DNA of 64,000 nucleotides from Akkermansiaceae bacterium UBA7331 (GCA_002471255.1 DKPP01000008.1:105771-169770); one strand, 5' to 3'. Shown: positions 27,592-36,151, counted from the stretch's first letter. Numbers and translations are program-made. Notes: generated by a model from the letters alone, not told the origin.

Positions 27592-28592
27592 ACAATAAAA
27601 TCAAACCTGAAACATGGGTCGGCCTATTCTTATTAGGCGGCTTATTTATGATCATCGGTCTTATCATTTTCTTCGGGGATTTTAAAGACTCCAAAGACAA
27701 TTCTTATCCTTTGACTATTGAATTCAAAGATGCAGGAACACTAATTCCCGGATCCGTATTACGATTAGGTGGTGCCGTAGTAGGTAAAATCACAGCAGGC
27801 CCCGAGATATTACCATCGGGAGATAAAGTGGCGGTGAGCGTTTTAATCACAAAGGCTATTCATATCCAAGAAGGCTCTCAATTTCAAATTGCTATGCAAA
27901 ATATTCTTGGCGATAGCTATATTGAAATTATCCCACCAAGCAAACCCACCAATCAATACATTGAACCGGGATCTACAGTCATTGGAAACTCTCAAAATGA
28001 TCTAAGTAAGTTAAAAAACAATGCCGTCATTGCAAGTGAAGAGGCTATACGCTTACTCCATAACATTAATGATAACTTTGCTAATATCAACGATGCGGTC
28101 AAACATATCTCCCAGTCGGCTAAAGATATCTCGACCACCGTTAATAAAATTAATACTGAAATCTTATCTACTGCAAACCTTACTTCACTTGAATCATTCA
28201 TGGTTAATATGGATAAAACAAGTGCATACCTCCCCCAATTGGCACAAGAGACTTCAGACTCTTTAAAAGAATTGAGAGCATCTATCGCCAAAGCAGATAA
28301 AACCATTACCACGATTAATGAAAAAATCGATTTATTGGAACCTGCCTTTAATGATGTACCTCAAATCGTTCAAGGTATTAAAAAGTCAGTGGCAAATATT
28401 GAACAAATCACCAATGAAACTCGTTCAGGAAAAGGCACTTTAGGATTGTTCTTATTCGATAAGCAATTCCGAGCAAATGCACAAGAATTTATTAGAAATT
28501 TACGTGATTACGGTATTCTACGCTACAGAAATCCTGATGAACCCGAAATCAAATGTGACCCTCGTACCGGTTATTCAGGATCTCGCCGATAA
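27588..28592 (+). CDS. mlaD: MlaD-type MCE-domain substrate-binding protein
   Basis: 334 residues. A single N-terminal membrane anchor (WVGLFLLGGLFMIIGLIIFF) is followed by the MCE domain at about 40-125 (LTIEFKDAGTLIPGSVLRLGGAVVGKI, FQIAMQNILGDSYIEI) and a long alpha-helical tail (about 145-290) that likely forms a coiled coil, as in MCE proteins that bridge the periplasm. No mlaC or mlaB homologue follows; the Mla set here is E-F-D only. Confidence 0.92.
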   Translation: MNNKIKPETWVGLFLLGGLFMIIGLIIFFGDFKDSKDNSYPLTIEFKDAGTLIPGSVLRLGGAVVGKITAGPEILPSGDKVAVSVLITKAIHIQEGSQFQIAMQNILGDSYIEIIPPSKPTNQYIEPGSTVIGNSQNDLSKLKNNAVIASEEAIRLLHNINDNFANINDAVKHISQSAKDISTTVNKINTEILSTANLTSLESFMVNMDKTSAYLPQLAQETSDSLKELRASIAKADKTITTINEKIDLLEPAFNDVPQIVQGIKKSVANIEQITNETRSGKGTLGLFLFDKQFRANAQEFIRNLRDYGILRYRNPDEPEIKCDPRTGYSGSRR

Positions 28593-28730
28593 TTTAAATA
28601 CGCCAATCTAACGAAGCCACGCAAGACGCTTGCCAAATTTACCACATGTGATAAAAAAGCAAGTGATGACGACAGGCAAAATTGCCATGTATTTTTTCAA
28701 CACTTTATTCATTCAACAACTCTAAACGAT

Positions 28731-29063
28731 ATGCAAGAAAATCAAACTGAAACAAACATTGCTCCAACCGACGCAACTTGCAACGAATCTACTCTTGGCC
28801 ACGCTCGCGAAGTAGCTTTAAGCAAATTCCAACAAGCCCGTGAGTTCGCTGCAAACAAAGTAAGCCAAATCCGTAAAGCCGCCGCTCAGCAAGCTGAGTC
28901 ACTTCGTGAATACACTGTGGAAAAAGGCACAATTGCTTGTGATAAGGCTAAGGCTATTCATAAAGCCGGTGAAGACTACGTAAAGGCTAAACCAACACAG
29001 TCCGTCTTGATTGCTCTTGGCGTAGGTGTGGTTATCGGCTTACTCATTCGCGGTCGCCGCTAA
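28731..29063 (+). CDS. DUF883-like (YqjD/ElaB type) C-tail-anchored membrane protein
   Basis: 110 residues: a long charged amphipathic helix (LGHAREVALSKFQQAREFAANKV region) and a C-terminal AKPTQSVLIALGVGVVIGLLIRGRR. This matches the DUF883 C-terminal anchor with its glycine zipper and final arginines. E. coli YqjD and ElaB are inner-membrane, ribosome-associated stationary-phase proteins. Function here is inferred only from similarity and from the two downstream YqjE/YqjK-like genes. A bulged hairpin separates it from the next gene. Confidence 0.7.
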   Translation: MQENQTETNIAPTDATCNESTLGHAREVALSKFQQAREFAANKVSQIRKAAAQQAESLREYTVEKGTIACDKAKAIHKAGEDYVKAKPTQSVLIALGVGVVIGLLIRGRR

Positions 29064-29072
29064 ACTATTTTT

Positions 29073-29104
29073 GGTTGCCTTAATCTTTTAAAGATAAGGC
29101 AACC
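29073..29104 (+). other. Intergenic hairpin between yqjD-like and yqjE-like genes
   Basis: Arms 29073-29088 and 29090-29104 form a near-perfect stem of about 15 bp with one bulged A and a very tight loop. No T-tail follows. It may be a partial attenuator or RNA-processing site within the operon rather than a full terminator. Confidence 0.5.
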
Positions 29105-29127
29105 TACAACTTAAACTTTCTAAGGCT

Positions 29128-29595
29128 ATGGGCTTATTCTCAGGATTACATAATATGTGGACTGGTCTATCCGGATTAGGAAAACAGGCAGAAATGCCGA
29201 CTCCTGAACCTGTAGAGCAGAAGCCTAAATTTTCTGAAACAGTGAAACATTTGGCTCAAGCAGGTCTTGAACATGCCGAGGCCTTAATGGAAGTTTTTCA
29301 AATTGAGCTTAAAGAAGCTGTTAAACGTTTAGAAGCCAAAATCATCTGGCTTGTCTTATGTTTATTTACAGCTTTGTTTGCTTACGCCCTCTTATGGGGA
29401 CTCATTATCGTATTGATTGGTGAGTATTTAAATTATTTCTGGGCTTTTGGTATTGCCTTTTTATATCATGCCATTATTGCTCTCGTATCGTGCTACCTCT
29501 TCAAACGTACATCCGTTGGCCCTGTAGCTCCTGATACTGTTAAAGAACTTAAAGCCGATTACACATGTCTAAAAATGACCATCAAAGGAAACTAG
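29128..29595 (+). CDS. YqjE-like / phage-holin-family (holin-X) membrane protein
   Basis: 155 residues. A cytoplasmic N-terminal part has an amphipathic helix (LAQAGLEHAEALMEVFQIELKE), followed by two membrane helices (IIWLVLCLFTALFAYALLWGLIIVLI and FWAFGIAFLYHAIIALVSCYLF), the layout of the YqjE/holin-X family. Despite the family name, chromosomal members sit with yqjD and are not lysis genes. Overlaps the next gene by 31 bp. Confidence 0.65.
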   Translation: MGLFSGLHNMWTGLSGLGKQAEMPTPEPVEQKPKFSETVKHLAQAGLEHAEALMEVFQIELKEAVKRLEAKIIWLVLCLFTALFAYALLWGLIIVLIGEYLNYFWAFGIAFLYHAIIALVSCYLFKRTSVGPVAPDTVKELKADYTCLKMTIKGN

Positions 29596-29969
29596 ATGCA
29601 TTACTTCGTTGCTCCACCTCTCGTTTAGAGATTTTAGAAGCGTCAGAAGAGATTCATCAGCAGATTCATCTAGCAATGACTCCTGTGTATAAGGCGAAAG
29701 CTTCATTCGAAAGCTTACCTAAAGCTGTGAGATGGCTTAGCTTAGGCATCCCATTATTAGGATCTGCCTTTATTGTTAAGAGCGTTTTTGCTCATCATCA
29801 CAATCACAATAGCCATTTTATTACAAAGAAAGCATTACCTCTTGCCAAATCGCTTTTAGTAGAACTAATGCTTACGACGGTCGTTCCGGCTATCAAGTTT
29901 ACTGCTAGTAACTTTGTACGCAAAAAAATGTCCGGCGCTTTTGGTCAAAGCACTCCACCACAGTCTTAA
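29565..29969 (+). CDS. YqjK-position hypothetical protein
   Basis: 134 residues. It starts MSKNDHQRKLDALLRCSTSRLEI inside the 3' end of the YqjE-like gene. It has a helical N-terminal half, a hydrophobic stretch WLSLGIPLLGSAFIVKSVFA (about 56-75), a His/Asn-rich linker (AHHHNHNSHF, about 75-84) and a second hydrophobic segment (LLVELMLTTVVPAIKF). No clear family motif; it occupies the place of yqjK after yqjD-yqjE. The histidine cluster could bind metal, which is untested. Confidence 0.6.
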   Translation: MSKNDHQRKLDALLRCSTSRLEILEASEEIHQQIHLAMTPVYKAKASFESLPKAVRWLSLGIPLLGSAFIVKSVFAHHHNHNSHFITKKALPLAKSLLVELMLTTVVPAIKFTASNFVRKKMSGAFGQSTPPQS

Positions 29970-30027
29970 TGTGAGTTTTATCGAGTTGCGGATGACGTCA
30001 GCTTGGGCTTAATGTTCGAATTACGGC

Positions 30028-30057
30028 TTGTAGAAAGGCACTCAAAACGGGTATAAT
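30028..30057 (+). promoter_or_regulatory. yqeY-ispD promoter, leaderless configuration
   Basis: TTGTAG (30028-30033), 18-bp spacer, perfect TATAAT (30052-30057). The ATG at 30065 begins 7 nt after the -10 box, at the expected transcription start. The box also contains part of an upstream in-frame ATG (30056), arguing against that earlier start. Confidence 0.6.
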
Positions 30058-30064
30058 GCCTTCC

Positions 30065-30520
30065 ATGAGTCAAATTTCCGAACAAATCATGGCTGAAATG
30101 AAGGAAGCCATGAAAGCTAAGCAAACTGTCGTTTTAAATGCTTTGCGTGCATTAAAATCAGCAATGACCAATGCAGCTATTGAAAAAGGCAATTTACACG
30201 CAGTTTTGACCGAATCTGAAGAATTGGCTGTTATTCGCAAGCAACTCAAGCAACGAGAAGATTCAGTAGATCAATTTAAAAAAGCAGGTCGTGAAGACCT
30301 CATTAGCAAAGAAGAGGAAGAAATCGCAGTTATCAAACGATTTTTACCTGCAGAATTAAGCGAAGAGGAAACTATTGCAATTCTTGACGCCGTTGTTGCC
30401 GAAATCGGTGCTACCAGCAAAAAAGAAATGGGTCAAGTAATGAAACTCATGCAAGAACGTACTGCCGGTCGTGTCAATGGCAAATTATTAGCCCAACTCG
30501 TTGCTAAAAAATTATCATGA
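30065..30520 (+). CDS. YqeY/GatB-tail domain protein
   Basis: 151 residues: MSQISEQIMAEMKEAMKAKQ... with the YqeY pattern ALRALKSAMTNAAIEKG, QLKQREDSVDQFKKAGREDLISKEEEE and IKRFLPAELSEEE. The GatB/YqeY domain is the tRNA-binding tail of aspartyl/glutamyl-tRNA amidotransferase; stand-alone YqeY has no firm function. The start at 30065 follows from the promoter position. Its last codon overlaps ispD (ATGA). Confidence 0.9.
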   Translation: MSQISEQIMAEMKEAMKAKQTVVLNALRALKSAMTNAAIEKGNLHAVLTESEELAVIRKQLKQREDSVDQFKKAGREDLISKEEEEIAVIKRFLPAELSEEETIAILDAVVAEIGATSKKEMGQVMKLMQERTAGRVNGKLLAQLVAKKLS

Positions 30521-31188
30521 TTACGTGCGGTGCCATCATTGTTGCAGCAGGATCCTCACGACGTGCAGGATTCGATAAACTTCTTGCCCCACTGAATGGC
30601 ATCCCCGTATTACGGCATAGCATCAATGCTTTTCTTAATTGCCCGAATATTACGGAAATTATCGTAGTATGCCCTAAAGATCGATTTGATCTCATTATGG
30701 ATCAAACCGAGACCCACTTGCCGGTCAAGCGAGTGGATGGCGGCTCGGAACGTCATGAATCTGTTATGAATGGGATCAGAGCCCTAAGTTCTCATCCTAC
30801 GCTCATTTCAGTACACGATGGAGCCCGCCCTTTAATTACAAAAGAGCAAATTTTGAAATGCATTGATGCCGCTACAAAATATCAGGCGGCTAGTTCTGCT
30901 CATCCCATTACCGATACGCTTAAACGGGGAGATGCAGAGTCGCTTACTACGGATGAAGTAATCATTCGTGAAAATATGTGGGCAATGGAAACACCACAGA
31001 TTTTCGATACGCAGCTCCTAAAATATGCCTATCAGATGGTTACGAATAATAATCTTTTGGTTACAGATGAAGTTTCAGCACTTCAATATCTGAAAAAACC
31101 GACATTTCTGGTACAAAACAACACCCCCAACCCAAAAATCACATGGCCTCAAGACATTGCTATAGCAGAAGCTTTGCAGTCTGTGTGA
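30517..31188 (+). CDS. ispD: 2-C-methyl-D-erythritol 4-phosphate cytidylyltransferase
   Basis: IspD transfers CMP to MEP in the non-mevalonate isoprenoid pathway. The 223-residue protein has the CTP-binding loop IIVAAGSSRRAG with FDKLLAPLNG, VDGGSERHESVMNG, VHDGARPL and VTDEVSALQY, all family signatures. Isoprenoid precursors supply menaquinone and undecaprenol, consistent with menC- and menG-like genes nearby. Coupled to yqeY by a 4-bp overlap. Confidence 0.95.
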   Translation: MITCGAIIVAAGSSRRAGFDKLLAPLNGIPVLRHSINAFLNCPNITEIIVVCPKDRFDLIMDQTETHLPVKRVDGGSERHESVMNGIRALSSHPTLISVHDGARPLITKEQILKCIDAATKYQAASSAHPITDTLKRGDAESLTTDEVIIRENMWAMETPQIFDTQLLKYAYQMVTNNNLLVTDEVSALQYLKKPTFLVQNNTPNPKITWPQDIAIAEALQSV

Positions 31189-31200
31189 CCCCTCTATTCC

Positions 31201-32049
31201 ATGTCCCCTACGAAACACGTGCTCATTATCGGAGCCGGATACTTAGGAACCGCGCTCGCCAATAGTCTCAACCATGATGGGTTTCATCCCATTTTGGCAG
31301 ATAATCAAATAAGAGAAGGTGTCTTTCATGCTGATATTGCTGACATTGATTCTCTCAATTTGTTAGCAAATGATATCCCAACGCCGGATATTATCATCTT
31401 GGCCGTTAGCACAAAGGGAGGTGACATCAACGATTATAAAAATACGTACTTAAACGGTGTTAACAATGTTTTTACCTGTTTCCCCGATAGTACGGTCATT
31501 TTCTGCTCCAGCACATCGGTATATGGCATCACTGATGGACGTTGGGCGACTGAAACTCATAATGTCTATCCTCAAACGACTAAGGGGAAAATTCTTTTAG
31601 AAGCAGAACAACTTGTATTGGATCATCATGGGGTTGTCGCCCGTCTTGCTGCTATTTATGGACCCAATCGTTGCGAGTTAGTAAATAAGTTCATTACTAA
31701 ACATCAAAGTTTATCTACCGAAACGGATAAATGGGTAAATTATATTCATCGAGATGATGCGGCAAGTGCGATTACTTTGTTATGTCAACTCAGACAATCC
31801 GGTAAAATTGTCAATATCAGTGATTCTACGCCTTTAACATTAGATGAGATTTACCAATATTTACACAATTTATTGGAAACTCAAAACGATCTAGCATCGC
31901 CCCCCGAACGCTCAAAAAACAGAGGTCTAACTAACCAAAGAATTTCATGTAATCTCTTATTAAGTTTAGGTTGGGAGCCACTCTACCCTAGTTTTTTGGA
32001 TGGCGTACATAATGTGCTAGAATCATTGGATATACATCCTGAAGAATAA
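31201..32049 (+). CDS. NAD(P)-dependent epimerase/dehydratase-like SDR protein
   Basis: 282 residues with an N-terminal Rossmann motif VLIIGAGYLGTALA (8-21), SSTSVYG near residue 102 (the extended-SDR Ser/Tyr region), and a WVNYIHRDDAASAI segment typical of this superfamily. The usual YxxxK is not clear (TTKGKIL follows a Y several residues earlier), so it resembles the YeeZ-type atypical group. 12 bp after ispD, probably the same operon. The substrate cannot be read from the sequence. Confidence 0.75.
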   Translation: MSPTKHVLIIGAGYLGTALANSLNHDGFHPILADNQIREGVFHADIADIDSLNLLANDIPTPDIIILAVSTKGGDINDYKNTYLNGVNNVFTCFPDSTVIFCSSTSVYGITDGRWATETHNVYPQTTKGKILLEAEQLVLDHHGVVARLAAIYGPNRCELVNKFITKHQSLSTETDKWVNYIHRDDAASAITLLCQLRQSGKIVNISDSTPLTLDEIYQYLHNLLETQNDLASPPERSKNRGLTNQRISCNLLLSLGWEPLYPSFLDGVHNVLESLDIHPEE

Positions 32050-32105
32050 TTACATTTTTTGATATTCATCACTCCATTTTACCGTGACAAAACTGTTTAA
32101 TATGC

Positions 32106-33077
32106 TTGAATGAAAGTGTGTATTACCATCCTTATTCCCTGTTAGCTCATGGATCACTCAATGCGCATACGTCTGAAGTATGCCGAAAAGGAGCTTTAAT
32201 CAAAACAGATTCCGGCGGAGTTGCGTGCATTCATCCGTGGCCGGAATTAGGCGATGCCACCTTGCAAGAAGAACTTGATGCACTTCGTAGTGGAAATCCT
32301 CTTCCTTTAGGTCGTAGGGCGTTAGATTGCGCGAAAATTGACGGCCAACATCGACAAGACGGTACCAATTTATTTACCGATTTAATTGTGCCTAAGAGCC
32401 ATGCTACATTACCGGCATGTGTTAGCCCCGCTACGGTACGACGAATGGCGCAGCATGGTTTTACTATGGGTAAAATGAAGGCAAGCGCACATATTCATTG
32501 CACAATCGAGCGATTAAGCCTTTTAGCCTGCATGGTTCCGGATTGGAAATGGCGATTAGACTTTAATTCGTCTATTGATGTGACCGAAGCTTTGAGATTT
32601 TGGAAGCAACTGCCCAATGAATTAAAAGAATTAATAGATTTTATCGAAGACCCTTGCCCTTACACCCACACATCTTGGCTTAGATTAACTGAGGCAGGTA
32701 TGCCATTGGCTTTAGATTTAGGATCTAATGAGTCGAGCCAACCTAAAATGCGTACCGACCTTAATGTGACAAGAGTCGTCAAACCGGCTAGAGAAAAGAC
32801 ACCTAATGATGAAACGCATACGATGATTTTTACCAGTGTGATGGACCACCCTATAGGCCAACTCTGGGCCGCCTATGAGGCTGCCATATATTATAAGGAA
32901 AAGGGAATCGATCATCCTCCATTATGTGGTTTGGCTACACATTTGCTATTTGAATCCAACCCTTTTATTGAAGAATTGGGTACTTGCTCCCCTACTCTGA
33001 ATTTACCTCAGGGCACCGGACTAGGTTTTGATCATTTACTTGAAAAAATCAATTGGCTAGATATCAATGATTTATAA
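32106..33077 (+). CDS. menC: Enolase-superfamily protein, likely diverged o-succinylbenzoate synthase
   Basis: 323 residues. The pattern of MenC/muconate-cycloisomerase enzymes can be followed: the catalytic lysine pair KMK (K123, K125), first metal ligand in WRLDFNSS (D152), second in FIEDP (E181), ALDLGSNES in the third-ligand region, VVKPA for the second catalytic lysine, then MIFTSVMDHPIGQLWAAYEAA matching the family 'SS.lEs.iG..A..h.AA'. The reaction makes o-succinylbenzoate in menaquinone synthesis. menG is encoded just downstream, beyond the tRNA. Overall similarity is low and specificity is inferred. The only in-frame starts are TTG (used) and GTG at 32118. Confidence 0.6.
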   Translation: MNESVYYHPYSLLAHGSLNAHTSEVCRKGALIKTDSGGVACIHPWPELGDATLQEELDALRSGNPLPLGRRALDCAKIDGQHRQDGTNLFTDLIVPKSHATLPACVSPATVRRMAQHGFTMGKMKASAHIHCTIERLSLLACMVPDWKWRLDFNSSIDVTEALRFWKQLPNELKELIDFIEDPCPYTHTSWLRLTEAGMPLALDLGSNESSQPKMRTDLNVTRVVKPAREKTPNDETHTMIFTSVMDHPIGQLWAAYEAAIYYKEKGIDHPPLCGLATHLLFESNPFIEELGTCSPTLNLPQGTGLGFDHLLEKINWLDINDL

Positions 33078-33127
33078 TAAATTAAGTATTTTTTTACATA
33101 AAAATTCGAAAAATATGCTTTTTTATC

Positions 33128-33156
33128 TTGCAAAAACATAAGGTCTAAGGTAAAGT
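33128..33156 (+). promoter_or_regulatory. tRNA-His promoter
   Basis: TTGCAA (33128-33133), 17-bp spacer, TAAAGT (33151-33156). The expected start is about 20 bp before the mature tRNA. The GC-rich CTGCGC just after the -10 resembles a stringent discriminator. Confidence 0.6.
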
Positions 33157-33182
33157 CTGCGCACCACAACAAAAAACCAAAT

Positions 33183-33258
33183 GGTGATCGTAGTTCAATG
33201 GTAGAGCCCCAGATTGTGATTCTGGTTGTTGCGGGTTCGAGCCCCGTCGATCACCCCA
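33183..33258 (+). tRNA. tRNA-His (GTG), with encoded CCA
   Basis: A complete cloverleaf. An extra G at 33183 (the G-1 hallmark of tRNA-His) sits opposite C73, and a 7-bp acceptor (33184-33190 with 33248-33254) follows. The D arm is TAGTTCAATGGTAGAG, the anticodon GTG is at 33216-33218, and the T arm is GCGGGTTCGAGCCCCGT. CCA is encoded at 33256-33258. It is followed directly by a hairpin terminator. Confidence 0.97.
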
Positions 33259-33273
33259 TTAATTTTCCAATAT

Positions 33274-33302
33274 AAAAAGAGCATCCTATGATGCTCTTTT
33301 TT
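33274..33302 (+). terminator. Terminator downstream of tRNA-His
   Basis: A 12-bp stem (33274-33285 and 33290-33301) with a 4-nt loop and a T-run. Because it lies inside the longest possible menG frame, it argues for the menG start at 33318 rather than 33288. Confidence 0.85.
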
Positions 33303-33317
33303 AGTTCGAATAAGTCC

Positions 33318-33989
33318 ATGCAAAACCCAGAATTCGTTAAAGCAGCATTCTCAGCCATAGCAAAAAGGTACGTTGCTACCAATCACGTACTCAGCATGGG
33401 CATTGACTTACTTTGGAGACAACGTGCCGTACAACGGATTTCAGAATGGAAACCGAAAAACATTCTTGATTTAGCCACCGGCACAGGAGATCTGGCTCTC
33501 GCCTTTCAACGAGCTATTCCCGAAGTTGATATTTTAGGATCCGACTTCTGCCCGGAAATGCTAGAAATAGCGCAACAACGTGGTTTGCGTAAAATGATTT
33601 GCGCAGATGCAATGGATCTCCCTTTTGAAGATGAAAGCTTCGATGTTGTAACCGTTGCTTTTGGTTTACGCAATATGGCTGATTACGCGGGTGCATTAAA
33701 TGAAATGAAAAGAGTACTTAAACCTAACGGGCACTTGTTGGTTCTGGACTTTTCATTGCCTGATAATTTACTCAGGGCTCCTTATCGTTTTTATTTGCAT
33801 AAGATATTACCGACTATTGCCGGAATTATGACAGGACACAAAGCTGCATATGATTATCTGGCGGATAGTATAGAATCTTTCCCATGTGGTGATGACATGA
33901 TTAAGCTAATGGATCAATGTGGTTACCGATTTATCGATGCCGAACCTCTCAATGGAGGCATCGCCACCATTTACACCGCAACTAAATGA
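33318..33989 (+). CDS. menG: Demethylmenaquinone methyltransferase (UbiE/MenG)
   Basis: 223 residues of class I SAM methyltransferase with UbiE signatures: FSAIAKRYVATNHVLSMGID at the N-terminus, SAM-binding LDLATGTGDLAL, LPFEDESFDVVTVAFGLRN and NGHLLVLDFSLP, ending in LNGGIATIYTATK. It carries out the last step of menaquinone synthesis, C-methylation of the ring. Start set at ATG 33318, after the tRNA terminator. The stop overlaps the next gene (ATGA). Confidence 0.95.
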   Translation: MQNPEFVKAAFSAIAKRYVATNHVLSMGIDLLWRQRAVQRISEWKPKNILDLATGTGDLALAFQRAIPEVDILGSDFCPEMLEIAQQRGLRKMICADAMDLPFEDESFDVVTVAFGLRNMADYAGALNEMKRVLKPNGHLLVLDFSLPDNLLRAPYRFYLHKILPTIAGIMTGHKAAYDYLADSIESFPCGDDMIKLMDQCGYRFIDAEPLNGGIATIYTATK

Positions 33990-35476
33990 GCGCAGGAGAC
34001 GGCCGCGAAGGAGTCATCAGATCCAAAGCCTCAAGAGGCAGATTGGGTGGTAAACTGGCAGGATTGACCCTGCCACAACAAATCCGCGCCATCGCATTTT
34101 GGCCATTTCTCGAACAAGTTTTAAATTTCGTTGTTACAACTTCCGACCAAATTTTTGCTACCCGATTAGGGAACACCCCTAATGATACGATTGCAATTGC
34201 CGATGGCATGGGTGCCGTCGTGTTTTTAGTTTGGTTTGGCTTCGTGATGCAAGGCTCAATCATGATGGGCGCTACAGCGATTATTGCCCGCATGACCGGT
34301 GCTAGAAAGTTCAACACGGCACAAGATGGTCTGATCCAAGCCAGTATTTTAGGGTTTATAGCAGGAGGCTTTTCGTGCTTGCTCATGTACACCTGTAGTG
34401 ATTGGTTAATGAGTAATATACTCACCATGTCTGATCTCGCCCGTAGCTACGCCATGCAATATATGAGAGTCGTAGCTTTCGTAGCGCCGTTTAGTGGCGT
34501 TGTTTTTGCCATAAATGCATCTTTACGCGGCTCAGGCGACACAAGACTTCCCTTCTGGATTATGCTAAACGTCAGCGTAGTCAACGTATTGTTTTGTTTT
34601 ATATTCGTTTATTCAGGTTTTGGCCTTGCAGGTATCGCGGGATCTACCATCATCGGTTTTTCATCAAGCCTCATCATATTGGTAACGATTTTATTCAAAA
34701 GACACAAAAAACTTTTTGGCAACTCCCATGATTGCGACGTTGATCAATTATGTTTACAAAAAGAAAAAACATATACCCCTCCTCTATTCTTCTCACGCCA
34801 TTTATTTAAATGGGACTTTTCAATGCAAAAACGCATTTTAAAAGTAGGTATCCCGCAAGCAATTGAAGTATTCGGTATTTGGGGCATCCAAATGTTTTGC
34901 TTATCGATTATCAGTAAATTATCCATCCCCGGTGCTTTAGGCGTGCACAACATCGCCATTCGTATCGAATCTTTAAGCTTTTTACCGGGCTTTGCTATTG
35001 GCATGGCATCATCGACTTTAGTAGGCCAATATCTTGGAGCACGCAATACATTATTGGCACGTATCACTATTTGGAAATGCCTAAAATATGCCGTCATATT
35101 TATGAGCATCTTAGGCGTGCTATTTTTCGTTTTCCCAAGCCTATGGATAAGCATTTTCACACCGGGCAATGAAGCCATTTTACAATCAGGTACACCTGTA
35201 TTACGTACAATGTTGTTAGTAGAACCGGTATTCGCTGCGTGTATTATCATGAAAATGTCACTGCGTGGAGCCGGGGACACAAAAAGAGTCATGATCATTT
35301 CTTACGTCGTGATGAGCTTTTTTAGAATGTTAGTGCCTTGGCTATGGTTCACTTACTCACCATCAACCATCTCTTTATGGGGTATTTGGTTATTGTTTGC
35401 TTTTGAAATGTTTATTCAAACAATTATCTTTTACCGCATTATCAAAGGCGATAGTTGGACTAAATTGCAAATTTAG
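33986..35476 (+). CDS. MATE-family efflux transporter
   Basis: 496 residues with about 12 membrane segments in two homologous halves. MATE features include the N-half IINP-like FLEQVLNFVVTTSDQIFATRLG, ASLRGSGDTRLPFWIML, and the matching C-half LPGFAIGMASSTLVGQYLGA and MSLRGAGDTKRVMII. The two 'LRGxGDT' motifs mark the pseudo-symmetry of the family. These are Na+- or H+-coupled exporters of organic cations or drugs; the substrate is unknown. The N-terminus (first about 30 residues) is a polar extension. Translation is likely coupled to menG. Confidence 0.93.
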   Translation: MSAGDGREGVIRSKASRGRLGGKLAGLTLPQQIRAIAFWPFLEQVLNFVVTTSDQIFATRLGNTPNDTIAIADGMGAVVFLVWFGFVMQGSIMMGATAIIARMTGARKFNTAQDGLIQASILGFIAGGFSCLLMYTCSDWLMSNILTMSDLARSYAMQYMRVVAFVAPFSGVVFAINASLRGSGDTRLPFWIMLNVSVVNVLFCFIFVYSGFGLAGIAGSTIIGFSSSLIILVTILFKRHKKLFGNSHDCDVDQLCLQKEKTYTPPLFFSRHLFKWDFSMQKRILKVGIPQAIEVFGIWGIQMFCLSIISKLSIPGALGVHNIAIRIESLSFLPGFAIGMASSTLVGQYLGARNTLLARITIWKCLKYAVIFMSILGVLFFVFPSLWISIFTPGNEAILQSGTPVLRTMLLVEPVFAACIIMKMSLRGAGDTKRVMIISYVVMSFFRMLVPWLWFTYSPSTISLWGIWLLFAFEMFIQTIIFYRIIKGDSWTKLQI

Positions 35477-35553
35477 CCCCTTATTTTTTCTATTCTTTAG
35501 CAATCGAGTATATCACTATACCCTAGCTTTTCTTGGGCAAGATTAAAGAATTC

Positions 35554-35643
35554 ATGTCTTTTTTTAAAAAATTTGTGCAAAAATTAAAGAACGAGTGTCC
35601 TAATAGATACAAGAACCTCGTTTCTGAGGATCATAACTTATAA
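35554..35643 (+). CDS. Possible 29-residue cationic peptide
   Basis: A short frame starting MSFFKKFVQKLKNE and ending at TAA 13 bp before the next gene. The first half would form a basic amphipathic helix; one cysteine at residue 15. No homology can be judged and such frames arise by chance. It lies in the 180-bp gap between the MATE gene and a secreted protein gene. Confidence 0.2.
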   Translation: MSFFKKFVQKLKNECPNRYKNLVSEDHNL

Positions 35644-35656
35644 CCATTTCACAAAC

Positions 35657-36151
35657 ATGAAAAGCAACCTATTAGTTTTGTCTTTAATGATTTGCAGTGC
35701 CGGTTTCGCATCGGCTCAAGATTGTTGCAATTCTACAGCCCCTAAAGTAGAGGCTCCTGCACCTCAATCTGCCCTTGAAATTGCTAAAATGAGCATCGCT
35801 AAGCTCGAAAGTTGCAATAAAATCTTAACAGGAGTTGTCGATGAAAAGACAGCAAAAGAAGCTGTGACTGCCTTGGATAAACTTACTCAAGAAATCGTTG
35901 AGTTTGATAAAAAAGCAAAGAATGTCAAAGCAACACCGGAAGAAATTCCTGCAATGGAAAAAGAGCTGGAAAATGTTCCGGTTATTGTTAATTCAATCAT
36001 CGCAAATTGCCAACGTATAGCAAAGGCCAAGCTGAATAGTGATGATCTGAAAAAAGCAATTCTTAGCTTCTCTAAAACTACCGGTATTGATTCGATCGTG
36101 GAAGAACATCTTACCATCAAGATGGAATCTGAGCCTGCTCCTCAACAATAA
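35657..36151 (+). CDS. Small secreted helical protein of unknown function
   Basis: 164 residues with a signal peptide (NLLVLSLMICSAGFASA, cleaved before QDCCN). The mature protein begins with paired cysteines, then a Pro/Ala linker and about 100 residues of predominantly helical sequence (ALEIAKMSIAKLESCNKIL, AKEAVTALDKLTQEIVEF). No family recognised. It is a likely periplasmic protein, single gene, closed by a terminator shared with the convergent gene. Confidence 0.65.
   Translation: MKSNLLVLSLMICSAGFASAQDCCNSTAPKVEAPAPQSALEIAKMSIAKLESCNKILTGVVDEKTAKEAVTALDKLTQEIVEFDKKAKNVKATPEEIPAMEKELENVPVIVNSIIANCQRIAKAKLNSDDLKKAILSFSKTTGIDSIVEEHLTIKMESEPAPQQ

Noticed and set aside
29128..29595. Holin-like gene taken as a prophage remnant
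   Set aside because: No other phage genes; the yqjD/yqjE/yqjK-like order explains it.
34744..35298. 184-codon minus-strand frame inside the MATE gene
   Set aside because: Antisense to a convincing transporter; its Met/Ile/Lys-rich translation is a codon-complement shadow.
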